NCBI GenBank assembly: GCA_003242205.1
Contig: QGUR01000087.1
Location: 1 to 15,502 of the forward strand
Reading direction: 5' to 3'
From: Chloroflexota bacterium
GTDB taxonomy: Bacteria > Chloroflexota > Anaerolineae > Aggregatilineales > Phototrophicaceae
Length of the DNA stretch: 15,502 nucleotides
Shown here: one piece after another, positions 6,471 to 13,196 of the stretch
Layout: the number at the start of each line of letters is the position of its first letter
Position numbering within the stretch: the stretch's first letter is position 1
Position numbers and translations under genes: made by a program
Notes under the pieces: generated by a model
The model's input: the letters and a program-made list of their open reading frames with translations, nothing else
Databases searched by the model: none
What the model was told of the DNA's origin: nothing

Positions 6471-8465
6471 CTACGGCTTCATGCGGAAATCGTAGATAGC
6501 GGGCAGCGGATGTTCGCGCCGCGCTCTTTCCAGCAGCCGGTCGTCAAGCGGCAGACCTTCAGCCTGAGCTAGCTGCGCGGCGTGATAGCGATACCACAGT
6601 TCGGTCAGAATTTCATCGCCCTCGCGGTAGTCCACAATCTCAAATCCGGTGTCGAACAAGCGCCTGACGCGTTCCAGGTCTCGCACCGATAATCCCGCCT
6701 CGGCTTCCAGTAAATGCACGCGACCGTGATTGCGCGCGCTGGTCGATAAGGCGTCGAGCAGGTCGAGAAAGCTCTGAGCGCGCTTTGCGTCGATCAGCGC
6801 ACGCCCGGTTTCGACGATCAGCGGCACAAGATCGGGGCGCATGGCGTGGGCTTCCAACAGTAGCGTTGCCGCTTCTTCAAGCTGCCCATTCTGCCGTGCC
6901 AGCACTGCCAGATTACGCAACGCCCACGGCGTGCGCCGCCGCGCCAGCGACGTTTGCCATGCCTGTCGCGCGCCTTCCCGGTCGCCGTCATGCAGGCGCA
7001 TGATGCCGAGGTGCAGCCACGCTTCCCAACCATCGGCGTCGCCACGGGCAGCCGCCGCTTCGAGCAGATGACGCCATTCCGCCTGCACCATGATGCCGGC
7101 AACCGGCGTATCGCCATCGGTATCGGGAAAGCGACCGGTCTTCAGCAACTCGACCCAGGGCCGTTGTGCCTCGCCAATCGCTCCGCTAAAGTCCAGCCCC
7201 GGTCCGGCGAACGGCGCTTCGCCAGCGGCCTCGCGGCGCAGCGCTTCCAGTTCGCCCCAGCCTGAACCGCGATGCAGAATTTCGAGCGGCGGCAGGTCTT
7301 TCCATGCTTCGCCGCGCGCGTATTCCGCTTCGAATGCGGTTTGCGGGGCCATCCGATCGAGCTGCGTTTCGACAGCGGCGCGGGCAGCATCCCAGTCCGG
7401 GCCGTGTACCGGTTCCGGGGCTGCTTGCATCAGGCCATTGGCTTCCAGCCACGACCATTCGGCTTTTGGCGGCATCGTCGCGTAATCGAGTTGGGTCGGC
7501 ATAAGGCCCGCCTGGATTTCGAGATAGGCGTGATCGGGGCCGCTGAGCCACTCCTGCCAGCGTTTGCCGCCCTGAGCAGTACCCCACAAAAACAGCTTGC
7601 GACCGCGCAGCCTGCCGGTGGATACCTGAACCAGTCCCCGGCCTTCACCATCAAGCGCAGCGATCCACGGGCGCTGCCCCTCCGGGATCAGGAAGAAATA
7701 GTCGGCGGCGCGGAGGGAGCGCGTTGTATAGGTGATGTCCTCCCCATCGACAACCGGGACCGGCACGGTTTGCAGGTCCGCAACCGACAGCGCATAGCGG
7801 TAGGCCGAGGTTGCCGGCACGAGCACGCGCACGTCGTCGCGTTCTGGTACGGCGATGTTCGACCACCAGTACATGGGCAGCGGGTGGTCGTGCGGGTTTA
7901 CCAGTCGCACGCGGACATAGAGCAGTTCGGAGTTATCCGGCAGGTAGGCGTCGATCTGGTAGGCTGCCTGTCGAATGCGCTCCCATTCGTACAGGCGCAG
8001 CACCGGCATGCCATCCGGCGTCTCGACGCGCGCGGCAAACACCGGCGCAGCCGTGAACGGCGTGTGTGCAATTACGCCCATGTTCCATTCGACGCCGCCG
8101 CTGAACCAGGCGTTACGCATTGCCAGATTGGCGAACTGGAGTATGGGATTGACGTACAACAGCTCGCGTCCCGTCGGCTTGTGCAGGAGCGACCATAGCC
8201 TTCCGCCATATTCGAGCAGGAACGTCGCCCGCAGCACCTCATTTTCCAGCACGGCTACCTTGACGTCGGCCATCTGTCGCTGGCGGGTGTAGCCATCCTG
8301 CATCGTATACGGCAGATAGTCCGGCAGGTAACCGGCTTCCGGATCGCCCTCCGGCCTGCCGGAAAGCACCGGCTGGTACTGCGGCGGCTCGAAAGAAGGA
8401 AGCGGGTTTTCCGGCCCCAGCGGCGCGACCGGCATGCGCCAGGTATCGAGTCGTAATGTGCTCAC
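6471..8465 (-). CDS. DUF5107 (galactose-mutarotase-like) protein with C-terminal TPR repeats
   Basis: The protein has 664 residues from GTG 8465 (AGGA lies 8 bases upstream); the frame extends to a TTG at 8495, which would sit inside the terminator hairpin. The N-terminal half, about residues 65-330, has the blocks of the DUF5107 family, a beta-sandwich of the galactose-mutarotase/glycosidase-associated type: YGGRLWSL (86-93), GGVEWNMGVIAHTP (123-136), YWWSNIAVP (199-207) and YLEIQAGL (314-321). Residues about 475-620 form TPR-like helical pairs, e.g. WLHLGIMRLHDGDREGARQAW and NLAVLARQNGQLEEAATLL. No signal peptide is seen, so it should be cytoplasmic. It follows the sugar permeases, which points to a role in carbohydrate processing, but no activity is established for the family as far as I know. 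Glu125 in GGVEW is a candidate functional residue by position in a conserved block. Confidence 0.85.
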   Translation of the reverse strand: MSTLRLDTWRMPVAPLGPENPLPSFEPPQYQPVLSGRPEGDPEAGYLPDYLPYTMQDGYTRQRQMADVKVAVLENEVLRATFLLEYGGRLWSLLHKPTGRELLYVNPILQFANLAMRNAWFSGGVEWNMGVIAHTPFTAAPVFAARVETPDGMPVLRLYEWERIRQAAYQIDAYLPDNSELLYVRVRLVNPHDHPLPMYWWSNIAVPERDDVRVLVPATSAYRYALSVADLQTVPVPVVDGEDITYTTRSLRAADYFFLIPEGQRPWIAALDGEGRGLVQVSTGRLRGRKLFLWGTAQGGKRWQEWLSGPDHAYLEIQAGLMPTQLDYATMPPKAEWSWLEANGLMQAAPEPVHGPDWDAARAAVETQLDRMAPQTAFEAEYARGEAWKDLPPLEILHRGSGWGELEALRREAAGEAPFAGPGLDFSGAIGEAQRPWVELLKTGRFPDTDGDTPVAGIMVQAEWRHLLEAAAARGDADGWEAWLHLGIMRLHDGDREGARQAWQTSLARRRTPWALRNLAVLARQNGQLEEAATLLLEAHAMRPDLVPLIVETGRALIDAKRAQSFLDLLDALSTSARNHGRVHLLEAEAGLSVRDLERVRRLFDTGFEIVDYREGDEILTELWYRYHAAQLAQAEGLPLDDRLLERARREHPLPAIYDFRMKP

Positions 8466-8494
8466 GCTGATTGTCCTATTTGCAAAAGACCACA

Positions 8495-8530
8495 AGCCCT
8501 CACCCGGCGAAAGGGTCGGAAGCGAGGGCT
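8495..8530 (-). terminator. Terminator-like hairpin after MalG-type permease
   Basis: AGCCCTC (8495-8501) pairs with GAGGGCT (8524-8530), and inside it ACCC (8502-8505) pairs with GGGT (8513-8516). On the minus strand it begins 1 base after the permease stop (TAG, 8532-8534) and is followed by TTGTGGTCTTTT, a broken T-rich tail. It separates the transport genes from the DUF5107 gene, so the latter may be transcribed at a reduced level by read-through. Confidence 0.65.
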
Positions 8531-8531
8531 G

Positions 8532-9422
8532 CTACTTCACTGACCCCAGCGTTATACCCGAAATCATGCGCTCCGATAGCAATATAAAGAGGAGAACCGT
8601 CGGCACGACGACGATAACCACGCCTGCGAACAACCCCGCCCAGTCGCCGGAATAGGTCATCGAGTTTTTCAGCGCGTAGAGGCTGAGCGACAAGGGCCGT
8701 TTGTCCGGGTCTTGAATGAAGATCAGGGCAAGCTGAAATTCGTTCCATAGGCCGATGAAATTGAAGATCGCCGCGGTAATAAGGCCGGGCCGGGCCAGAG
8801 GCAGCATGATTTTTCGGAATACCTGAAAATCGGTCGCGCCGTCGATGACCGCCGAATCTTCCAGTTCCTGCGGCAGGCTGCTGAAGAAACCCGTCAGGAT
8901 GTAGACTGTGAACGGCACCGACAAACTGACATACACCAGAATCAGGCCCGGCATGGTATTGATAAGCTTCAGCCCGGCCAGCATGGCAAACAACGGGATA
9001 AACAGCAGCGGGTACGGAATGCCGATGCCCGCAATATAAATCATTGTCAGCAGGTTACGACCGCGGAAGCGCGCCCGGCTAAGAATGTAGGAGGCAGGCG
9101 CAGACACCAGCAGAATGAACAGCACAGACAGGCCGACAATGATCAGGCTGTTGACGAAGCTCTGCCCGACCTGTGAGTTTTCCCACACACGCTGGTAGTT
9201 CACGAATTGCGGCTCAGCCGGAATCGTGAATGGCTCGCGAAAGACTTCGCGGTTGGTTTTCAGGGAGGCCAGCACTACCCACGACAATGCGAAGATCGTG
9301 AACAGCGACCATGCGCCCAGAAACAGGTACGACGGGAGTTGTTTGAACTGAAAGTGTCCTCTGCGTCTGCGGCTGGAAGTCAGAACGTTGGCTTGCTCAA
9401 GCTGAAGTGATTGCTCGGCCAT
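8532..9422 (-). CDS. Carbohydrate ABC transporter permease, MalG type
   Basis: A 296-residue inner-membrane permease of the CUT1 (MalG/UgpE) family, which pairs with a MalF-type partner to form the sugar channel. About six membrane helices are visible, beginning with 31-53 and ending with 263-283. A long cytoplasmic N-terminus contains an RRRRG cluster (18-22). The EAA loop that docks the ATPase is at about 188-210: EDSAVIDGATDFQVFRKIML, then PLA. Length and helix order are normal for the family. It starts at ATG 9422 with AGGGG 6 bases before; this ribosome site overlaps the TAG stop of the upstream permease, so the two are translated together. The ligand cannot be told from the permease. 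Confidence 0.94.
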   Translation of the reverse strand: MAEQSLQLEQANVLTSSRRRRGHFQFKQLPSYLFLGAWSLFTIFALSWVVLASLKTNREVFREPFTIPAEPQFVNYQRVWENSQVGQSFVNSLIIVGLSVLFILLVSAPASYILSRARFRGRNLLTMIYIAGIGIPYPLLFIPLFAMLAGLKLINTMPGLILVYVSLSVPFTVYILTGFFSSLPQELEDSAVIDGATDFQVFRKIMLPLARPGLITAAIFNFIGLWNEFQLALIFIQDPDKRPLSLSLYALKNSMTYSGDWAGLFAGVVIVVVPTVLLFILLSERMISGITLGSVK

Positions 9423-9431
9423 CGCTTTCCC

Positions 9432-10319
9432 CTAATACTGGTAGACTTCTCGACGCGTCACGCGGCGAAGAAGGAGCACGATCAGAATGACGGCCAGCAG
9501 CAGCATGACGCCAACGGCAGTCGCGTAACCCAGGCGATAGATCGGCTGACGCTGGCCAAAGCCGAGGATATACAAATACACCGCTACGGTGTAGGAGCTC
9601 GGGTTTGGCTCTAGCCCGGTGAACGAAAACGGAAACTCGAAAATCTTGAGCGCGTGAATCGCCCACAGCACCATGCCGATGGAAATCACGTCGGAAAGCA
9701 ATGGCACGGTAATATGCCGGAATTGCTGAAAGTCGCTTGCGCCGTCGAGCTTGGCCGACTCATAGAAGTCGGGCGGGATTTTGTCCATGCCGGCCAGCAG
9801 CAACACCAGATAGAAGCCGACTTCAGCCCAGACAATGGCGATCATCATGGCGATGAAGATCGTGTCCGGCCCCAGCCACGGGAAGCGGGCGAGTTCCGTA
9901 AGGCCCAGCGCGGTGAACACAGCGGCGAACAGGCCCGTTCGCGGCGTATACATGTAGCCCCACAGCGTCGTCAGGGCGATGACAGCGATGATGTTCGGCA
10001 GGAAGATGATGCTGCGAAAGAATTTCTTGCCGCGAATGCCCGACGAAATCATCATCGTCATCACAAACGCCAGACCAAAAATGACCACGCCGCCGATGAC
10101 GAGAATGCCGATGGTGTTGCCCATGCTGGTCCAGAAGACGCGGTCGTTAAGCAGTTCCCGGAAATTCCGCAGGCCGATAAAAACCGGTGCGGCGCCGAAG
10201 CCACTCCAGTCATACAGGCTGTAGACAAGCGCCTGCAACGTGGGAACCAGAAAGAAGAGGAAGTAGAGCGCTGTTGCGGGCAAAAGTAATAAGATAATGA
10301 AGCGGTTCGAGACTCTCAT
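9432..10319 (-). CDS. Carbohydrate ABC transporter permease, MalF type
   Basis: A 295-residue inner-membrane permease of the CUT1 (MalF/UgpA) family. Helix 1 is at about 7-35; further helices at about 68-92, 104-125, 153-176, 208-228 and 263-285 give the usual six, without the extra N-terminal segments and large periplasmic loop of E. coli MalF. The EAA motif is at about 187-208: ESAKLDGASDFQQFRHITVP, then LL. The ribosome site before ATG 10319 is poor. It lies 85 bp behind the binding-protein gene, with a long hairpin between them, and directly before the MalG-type gene (9 bp gap). Confidence 0.94.
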   Translation of the reverse strand: MRVSNRFIILLLLPATALYFLFFLVPTLQALVYSLYDWSGFGAAPVFIGLRNFRELLNDRVFWTSMGNTIGILVIGGVVIFGLAFVMTMMISSGIRGKKFFRSIIFLPNIIAVIALTTLWGYMYTPRTGLFAAVFTALGLTELARFPWLGPDTIFIAMMIAIVWAEVGFYLVLLLAGMDKIPPDFYESAKLDGASDFQQFRHITVPLLSDVISIGMVLWAIHALKIFEFPFSFTGLEPNPSSYTVAVYLYILGFGQRQPIYRLGYATAVGVMLLLAVILIVLLLRRVTRREVYQY

Positions 10320-10357
10320 TTAGTTTCAGCCGCCTGTCTATATACGATTGGCTTAGG

Positions 10358-10395
10358 AACACCAGAGGGCGAGGCAATCCCCGCCCTCTGGTGTT
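10358..10395 (-). terminator. Long hairpin between binding-protein and permease genes
   Basis: A perfect 13-bp stem, AACACCAGAGGGC (10358-10370) with GCCCTCTGGTGTT (10383-10395), around a 12-base loop, 9 bases after the binding-protein stop. There is no T-run downstream (TTCCTAAGCC on the minus strand). Hairpins at this place in sugar ABC operons commonly stabilise the binding-protein mRNA and reduce read-through into the permeases, giving excess binding protein; that role is inferred here. Confidence 0.75.
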
Positions 10396-10404
10396 TCAGG
10401 CGCA

Positions 10405-11709
10405 TTAGCTCTGGGGATGTTCGGCCCAGTACTGCGCGCTCAGGGTCGCCATTTCTTCAACGTATTCTTCCGGCGTGATGGTGCCGTGCCACAGACTCAT
10501 GTAGGTCGGGTACAGGATCGTGTTCAGGTATTCGCTATAAAGCGAAGCCACGCCGTCCACGTCGCCATAGGTCGTCGTCGCCGCCGCCGCGGCTGCCGCC
10601 GCATCCGCGATGATCGGGTTCCATTCGATGTACTTGTTGGTAACGCCGACGAACGCTTCATCGGTGAACTTTTGTTGAATCTCGTCGGTCATGATCGTTT
10701 GCAGGAACTTGAACGCCTCTTCAGGATGCTCAGTGTCCTTGTTGATCATGAACGCCAGCAGCAGCGCGTACACGTCGGTTGTGCTGCCTGCACCGCCTTC
10801 GATCGCCGGGAAGCTGAAGCCACCCCACTGGAAGTCTGGATCGACCGCGTTTTGCAGTTCAACTGGCAGCCACGAGCCGACCAGCTCCATCGCCGCCGTG
10901 CCGAAAGCCAGCGTGTTTTGCCCCTGCGGCCAGACGTAACCGAGCGTTTCGGGCGGAATGCAGCCACGATCCCACAGCTCGCGCGTCTTTTGTGCGGCGT
11001 CCAGCACCGCAGGGTCGCGCCACATCTCACCGGTTGGGTCTGCTGCTGCCTGTTGCAGCCAGCCCGGCCCCTTGGTGCGGGCAAGGATTTCGGTTAGATA
11101 AAAAGCTGCGTAACCGGGTTCGTTACCCTCGGCGGCAATCGGGGCATATCCGGCGGCATTGAGCGCGTCACATGCCGCGAGCAGGTCATCCCACGTCTGC
11201 GGAATTTCGAGGCCAACTTCCTCGAAGACGCGCTTGTCATACCAGAACTGGACGGTGTTATAGATGTAAGGCAACTGGTAGATCACGCCGTCGAGCGCGA
11301 ACATTTCGAGCGTGCCCGGCAGGAAAACATCCGCCAGCGGTTCGTCGCGGTCGAGCGCCGGTTGTTGCAGCAGGTCGTTCAGCGGCAGCGCGAAGCCCTC
11401 GCGCATGAGACCGCCCGCAATCTGGTCGGCGTCCTGGTCCATTAGGTCGATCGTCTGGCCGCCGCTGATCGCCGTTCGCACGAGTGTCTGGTTCTGGCGA
11501 CCGTTCCAGACGGCCTCGATGGTCACGCCCGGATTCTCGGCTTCGAACTTCTCAATCGCGGCCTGAATAACGCGAGCCTGGCCTTCCGTTTCATTCCACA
11601 TTGACCAGTAGACAAGCGTGATCTGTTCCTGCGCGCCGACGAAACCGATGCCAAGCGTGCTTAGAATGATCAGGCTCGCCAATAAACCAATCGTGACAGA
11701 CTTTTTCAT
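10405..11709 (-). CDS. Extracellular sugar-binding protein of ABC importer (MalE type)
   Basis: A 434-residue solute-binding protein of the carbohydrate family 1 (MalE/UgpB type). Residues 1-26 are a signal peptide (MKKSVTIGLL, hydrophobic core, GFVGA cleavage site); there is no lipobox cysteine. The mature protein begins QEQITLVYWSMWNE, and the blocks FEAENPGVTIEAVW (56-69), FALDGVIYQLPY, FWYDKRVFEEVGLEIPQTWDDLL and the 'AMELVGSW' region are typical of the family. An uninterrupted run of eight alanines (about 370-377) lies in the C-terminal lobe and may be a helix or loop insertion. The start at ATG 11709 has AGGAG 8 bases upstream. It is the first transport gene, 125 bp behind the SIS gene. 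The ligand is unknown; the cluster suggests a sugar handled as a phosphate. Confidence 0.95.
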   Translation of the reverse strand: MKKSVTIGLLASLIILSTLGIGFVGAQEQITLVYWSMWNETEGQARVIQAAIEKFEAENPGVTIEAVWNGRQNQTLVRTAISGGQTIDLMDQDADQIAGGLMREGFALPLNDLLQQPALDRDEPLADVFLPGTLEMFALDGVIYQLPYIYNTVQFWYDKRVFEEVGLEIPQTWDDLLAACDALNAAGYAPIAAEGNEPGYAAFYLTEILARTKGPGWLQQAAADPTGEMWRDPAVLDAAQKTRELWDRGCIPPETLGYVWPQGQNTLAFGTAAMELVGSWLPVELQNAVDPDFQWGGFSFPAIEGGAGSTTDVYALLLAFMINKDTEHPEEAFKFLQTIMTDEIQQKFTDEAFVGVTNKYIEWNPIIADAAAAAAAATTTYGDVDGVASLYSEYLNTILYPTYMSLWHGTITPEEYVEEMATLSAQYWAEHPQS

Positions 11710-11747
11710 CGGGTTTGCTCCTAACTATTTTCTGTCGAGCCAGCGGA

Positions 11748-11780
11748 TTAGGCGTAAACTGCTTTTTTTCTTGCGTCCAC
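11748..11780 (-). other. Possible 10-codon leader ORF behind a perfect Shine-Dalgarno sequence
   Basis: On the minus strand AAGGAGG (11789-11783), a perfect anti-16S match, is followed after two bases by GTG and a 10-codon frame ending TAA; it contains two consecutive lysine codons in an A7 tract. The spacing is too short to be convincing. It lies in the 125-bp leader (11710-11834) between the SIS and binding-protein genes, where nothing else is recognised. Confidence 0.2.
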
Positions 11781-11834
11781 CACCTCCTTGATACCCGTGT
11801 TCGTTAGCCAGCCACGCGGTGAGTTGGTTGGTGA

Positions 11835-12905
11835 TTACGTCATTGAGCGGTCAAGCGAAATGACAAAATCCAGATTCGCCGGCTGGTCGGGGTTCTGGCC
11901 GTTGGCCAGCGCGCGGTGATAAGCCATCAGTTGCAACGCGGGCAAATAAGCAACGGGGCGCGCCCAGGCGGGCAGCCCAGTGTTCAGGTGCATGAAGTGA
12001 TGGGTGTCGGACAGGCTCAGCCCATAGTCCTGTTCGGCCAGCGCCAGCGTCTTGGCTCCACGAGCGCGCATATCGCGCAATACCGCCGCTTCCTGTGCAT
12101 GCGCTTCGTCCGAAAGCAGCCCGACGACCAGCGCTCGTTCATCGACCATCGACATAGGCCCGTGGCGAAATTCGAGCACGTGAAAGGCCTCGCTGTAGGA
12201 CAGCGACATTTCTTTCATCTTCAGCATCGCTTCACAGGCGATGCCATAGAGCAGGCCGGAACCCAGGAAGAAAAAACGCTCGATGCGTTTGTCCTCGCCG
12301 AGTTGGCGTGCCAGACCGGCATAGCGATCCAGCACCGAGGCCGCGACATCCCCAAGCCTGGCCAGCCCGCCCGGATCATGCTTTCCGAGGTGCGCGACCA
12401 GCGCTTCAAGGACGATCAGCATGCTGGCGAAGGAGCGTGTTTGAGCGACGCTTTGTTCCTGAGCTTCCGGTATCACGAAAGCGACATCGGCCTGAGTTGC
12501 CAGACTGCTTTCGCCATAGCAGGTGATCGTCACGGCAGGATTGCCGGTGCGGTCCCGAAAAACCCGCACGGCTTCGAGCGTTTCGGTCGTTTCGCCAGAG
12601 CGAGATACCGTAATGAGCAGGGGTTTGTTGTGGGGCGTAAAGACGAGGTCGGGGAAGAGGGCGATTTCTGAAGCCGGGTAAGCGCGCGCATTGATTTTGA
12701 GATACTGCTGGAATAACGCCGCGCCGACCTGAGCCAGATAGTAGGTGGAGCCACATCCGGTGAAGATGATCTGATCGATCTGGTGATCGCTCAGTAACGG
12801 CTCCACAGCCTCTGCCCGGCGATGAAAGGCGTTCAGTGCTTTCTTCCACACCTCCGGCTGGCTGGTAATTTCGGCATAGCTGTGCGCGCCGGCTTCAACA
12901 CTCAT
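11835..12905 (-). CDS. Two-domain SIS sugar-phosphate isomerase/deaminase-like protein
   Basis: A 356-residue cytoplasmic protein with tandem SIS domains, as in the isomerase half of GlmS, in AgaS and in NagB-II glucosamine-6-phosphate deaminases; there is no glutaminase domain. SIS1 (about 35-165) has TGCGSTYY (49-56), SRSGETTET (101-109) and QTRSFASM (155-162), which bind the sugar phosphate. SIS2 (about 205-330) has GSGLLYGIACEAMLKMKEMS (215-234) and EFRHGPMSM (245-253), the latter like the LKHGP block of GlmS. Deamination of an amino-sugar phosphate or an aldose-ketose isomerisation are both plausible. ATG 12905 is preceded by AAAGG at 6 bases. It is the first gene of the minus-strand sugar operon, driven from the promoter at 13014-13042 and divergent from the DeoR gene. 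Confidence 0.9.
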   Translation of the reverse strand: MSVEAGAHSYAEITSQPEVWKKALNAFHRRAEAVEPLLSDHQIDQIIFTGCGSTYYLAQVGAALFQQYLKINARAYPASEIALFPDLVFTPHNKPLLITVSRSGETTETLEAVRVFRDRTGNPAVTITCYGESSLATQADVAFVIPEAQEQSVAQTRSFASMLIVLEALVAHLGKHDPGGLARLGDVAASVLDRYAGLARQLGEDKRIERFFFLGSGLLYGIACEAMLKMKEMSLSYSEAFHVLEFRHGPMSMVDERALVVGLLSDEAHAQEAAVLRDMRARGAKTLALAEQDYGLSLSDTHHFMHLNTGLPAWARPVAYLPALQLMAYHRALANGQNPDQPANLDFVISLDRSMT

Positions 12906-12927
12906 AATGACCCTTTCCAGATAATCC

Positions 12928-12953
12928 CTGCCAGCAAACCGGGCAGTGCGGTT
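12928..12953 (-). promoter_or_regulatory. Two mutually exclusive small hairpins in the SIS leader
   Basis: CTGCC (12928-12932) can pair with GGCAG (12942-12946), or AACCG (12937-12941) with CGGTT (12949-12953). The arms interleave, so both cannot form at once. The stems are only 5 bp and the regulatory meaning is speculative. Confidence 0.2.
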
Positions 12954-13013
12954 CGTTTCAATAGCTCTTTGAGCGTACTTTTCAGGCGTAGAAACAAGCC
13001 CACTCTATTTTCG

Positions 13014-13042
13014 ATCATAGTGACATTTTGAGCGTTCGTCAA
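13014..13042 (-). promoter_or_regulatory. Sigma-70-type promoter of the SIS/ABC operon
   Basis: On the minus strand TTGACG (13042-13037), a 17-base spacer and TATGAT (13019-13014) make a near-consensus promoter. Transcription should begin near 13006, giving a leader of about 100 bases before the SIS ATG at 12905. The spacer holds CGCTCA (minus strand; TGAGCG at 13029-13034), shared with the opposite promoter. Confidence 0.75.
13027..13035 (+). repeat. Direct repeat TTTGAGCGT, copy 2 (copy 1 at 12968-12976)
   Basis: The 9-mer TTTGAGCGT occurs at 12968-12976 and 13027-13035, 59 bases apart, about a whole number of helical turns (5.6 at 10.5 bp, so not exactly in phase). Copy 2 is inside the spacer of the SIS promoter and copy 1 is in its leader. 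A shorter inverted form (CGCTCA, 13136-13141) lies in the DeoR promoter spacer. This suggests an operator set for the DeoR-family protein. Confidence 0.4.
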
Positions 13043-13047
13043 TCGAA

Positions 13048-13059
13048 TTTACGGGTAAA
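13048..13059. promoter_or_regulatory. Palindrome TTTAC-GG-GTAAA just upstream of SIS promoter
   Basis: TTTAC (13048-13052) and GTAAA (13055-13059) form a 12-base inverted repeat 5 bases upstream of the SIS -35 box. This is a plausible protein-binding site, though a short palindrome of this kind can occur by chance. Confidence 0.3.
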
Positions 13060-13121
13060 ACTGCACAAACACGCATGGATCTAACATAATCTGCTTGTTT
13101 TGTGATTGAATATGATTATAT

Positions 13122-13150
13122 TTGACAACTACCGGCGCTCATGCTACATC
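13122..13150 (+). promoter_or_regulatory. Promoter of the DeoR/amidohydrolase operon
   Basis: A consensus TTGACA at 13122-13127 is followed by a 17-base spacer and TACATC at 13145-13150. The -10 box is poor but has TGC directly before it (13142-13144), an extended -10. The predicted start near 13157 leaves about 40 bases of leader. The -10 is embedded in the palindrome GCTAC-ATC-GTAGC. Confidence 0.6.
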
Positions 13151-13155
13151 GTAGC
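13143..13155. promoter_or_regulatory. Operator-like palindrome over the -10 box of the DeoR promoter
   Basis: GCTAC (13143-13147) and GTAGC (13151-13155) form a perfect 13-base inverted repeat covering the -10 element. A bound regulator here would block RNA polymerase, which fits autorepression by the DeoR-family protein. Which protein binds is inferred. Confidence 0.4.
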
Positions 13156-13196
13156 GACACTTAAAAGGCTGCTTCCATTCATTTTCCGGACAGGTT

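Noticed and set aside
7272..8198. 308-codon open frame on the plus strand opposite the DUF5107 gene
   Set aside because: The translation shows no domain and the opposite strand encodes conserved blocks throughout; it is a shadow frame.
10560..10605. GCC-rich simple repeat in the binding-protein gene as a possible frameshift or assembly error
   Set aside because: It encodes an in-frame alanine run and the protein reads normally on both sides, so no frame change is needed.
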